Assembly (NCBI GenBank): GCA_036494925.1
Contig: DASXNR010000087.1
Location: 1-5,624 of the forward strand
Reading direction: 5' to 3'
DNA length: 5,624 nucleotides
From: JAMXLO01 sp036494925
GTDB taxonomy: Bacteria > Pseudomonadota > Alphaproteobacteria > Acetobacterales > Acetobacteraceae
Every line of letters starts with the position of its first letter. Position 1 is the stretch's first letter. The notes beneath the pieces were generated by a model, which saw only the letters and a list, made by a program, of their open reading frames with translations, was not told where the DNA came from and ran no database searches. Shown here piece by piece: positions 5,365 through 5,624 of the stretch. The translations under genes were made by a program, and so were the position numbers.

Positions 5365-5624
5365 AGACGATGGCGTACGCGCTCGCCGAAGGGGCGCGCG
5401 CGACCGGGGCGACTGCCGATGTGAAACGGGTGCCTGAGAACGTCCCAGAGGCGGTTGCGAAGGCTGCACATTTCAAGCTCGACCAATCCGCGCCGATTGC
5501 GACCCCGGACGAACTGCCTAACTATGACGCGATCGCAGTCGGCGCGCCTACCCGCTTCGGCCGCATGCCGTCGGCGATGGGCAGCTTCTGGGAACGGGCG
5601 GGCGCATTGTGGATGAGCGGCGCA
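5319..5624 (+). CDS. wrbA: NAD(P)H:quinone oxidoreductase, WrbA flavodoxin family (partial, C-terminus off the right edge)
   Basis: The first 102 residues of a protein normally of about 200 are present. WrbA is a soluble FMN-binding, tetrameric enzyme that reduces quinones by two electrons using NAD(P)H, limiting semiquinone and oxidative stress. The opening MAKVLVLYYSSYGHIETMA is nearly identical to the family signature, with the FMN-phosphate loop at residues 10-15. Further matches are VKRVPE (35-40), AHFKLDQSAPIATPDEL (50-66) and the FMN-binding APTRFGRM (76-83). The segment SFWERAGALW (89-98) replaces the more usual F-L-D-Q-T-G-G-L-W, a modest divergence. The ATG at 5319 is chosen over the one at 5315 (other frame) because AGGAGG (5308-5313) sits five bases before it and the family begins MAKV. 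The IS remnant ends at this ribosome-binding site, so the native promoter is probably gone. Confidence 0.95.
   Translation, partial: MAKVLVLYYSSYGHIETMAYALAEGARATGATADVKRVPENVPEAVAKAAHFKLDQSAPIATPDELPNYDAIAVGAPTRFGRMPSAMGSFWERAGALWMSGA

Noticed and set aside
1..5624. CRISPR array, tRNA, rRNA, prophage genes or toxin-antitoxin pair.
   Set aside because: No regularly spaced repeats, RNA gene signatures, phage structural genes or recognisable toxin/antitoxin motifs were seen on either strand.

Overview
The window is GC-rich with alphaproteobacterial-style genes. Two PEP-CTERM-type surface proteins, an envelope-polysaccharide flippase with a glycosyltransferase, and a WrbA-type quinone reductase point to a Gram-negative alphaproteobacterium, perhaps a sphingomonad. 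That placement is an inference from gene content; no marker gene is present.

Layout. Positions 1-1006 hold two minus-strand genes for exported proteins. A complete 187-residue PEP-CTERM protein comes first in transcription order. After an intercistronic hairpin comes the N-terminal part of a second exported protein, probably of the cistern PEP-CTERM family, which runs off the left edge. Positions 1007-2074 hold small coiled-coil ORFs of unknown function: one on the plus strand starting at 1172, and two on the minus strand (1510-1710 and 1640-2074). The larger minus-strand ORF is translationally coupled to the flippase gene upstream of it. Positions 2076-3608 (minus) encode a 510-residue Wzx/PST-type polysaccharide flippase. 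Divergent from it after 51 bases, 3660-4682 (plus) encodes a family 2 glycosyltransferase. Positions of about 4693-5304 are the left part of an IS110-family insertion sequence: a structured leader and a transposase with the full N-terminal DEDD domain but no C-terminal catalytic-serine domain. It is fused directly to the ribosome-binding site of wrbA, whose first 102 codons run to the right edge.

How the parts fit. The glycosyltransferase would add sugars to a lipid-linked glycan at the inner membrane and the flippase would move it across. PEP-CTERM proteins are sorted by exosortase and in many bacteria are encoded near exopolysaccharide genes, so the left two thirds reads as an envelope/extracellular-matrix locus. 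The IS remnant marks a rearrangement boundary, and wrbA beyond it is probably unrelated housekeeping or stress DNA. No complete new system is evident. The most interesting items are the IS/wrbA junction, the structured IS leader that buries the transposase ribosome-binding site, the hairpin between the two PEP-CTERM genes, and the coupled coiled-coil ORFs behind the flippase.
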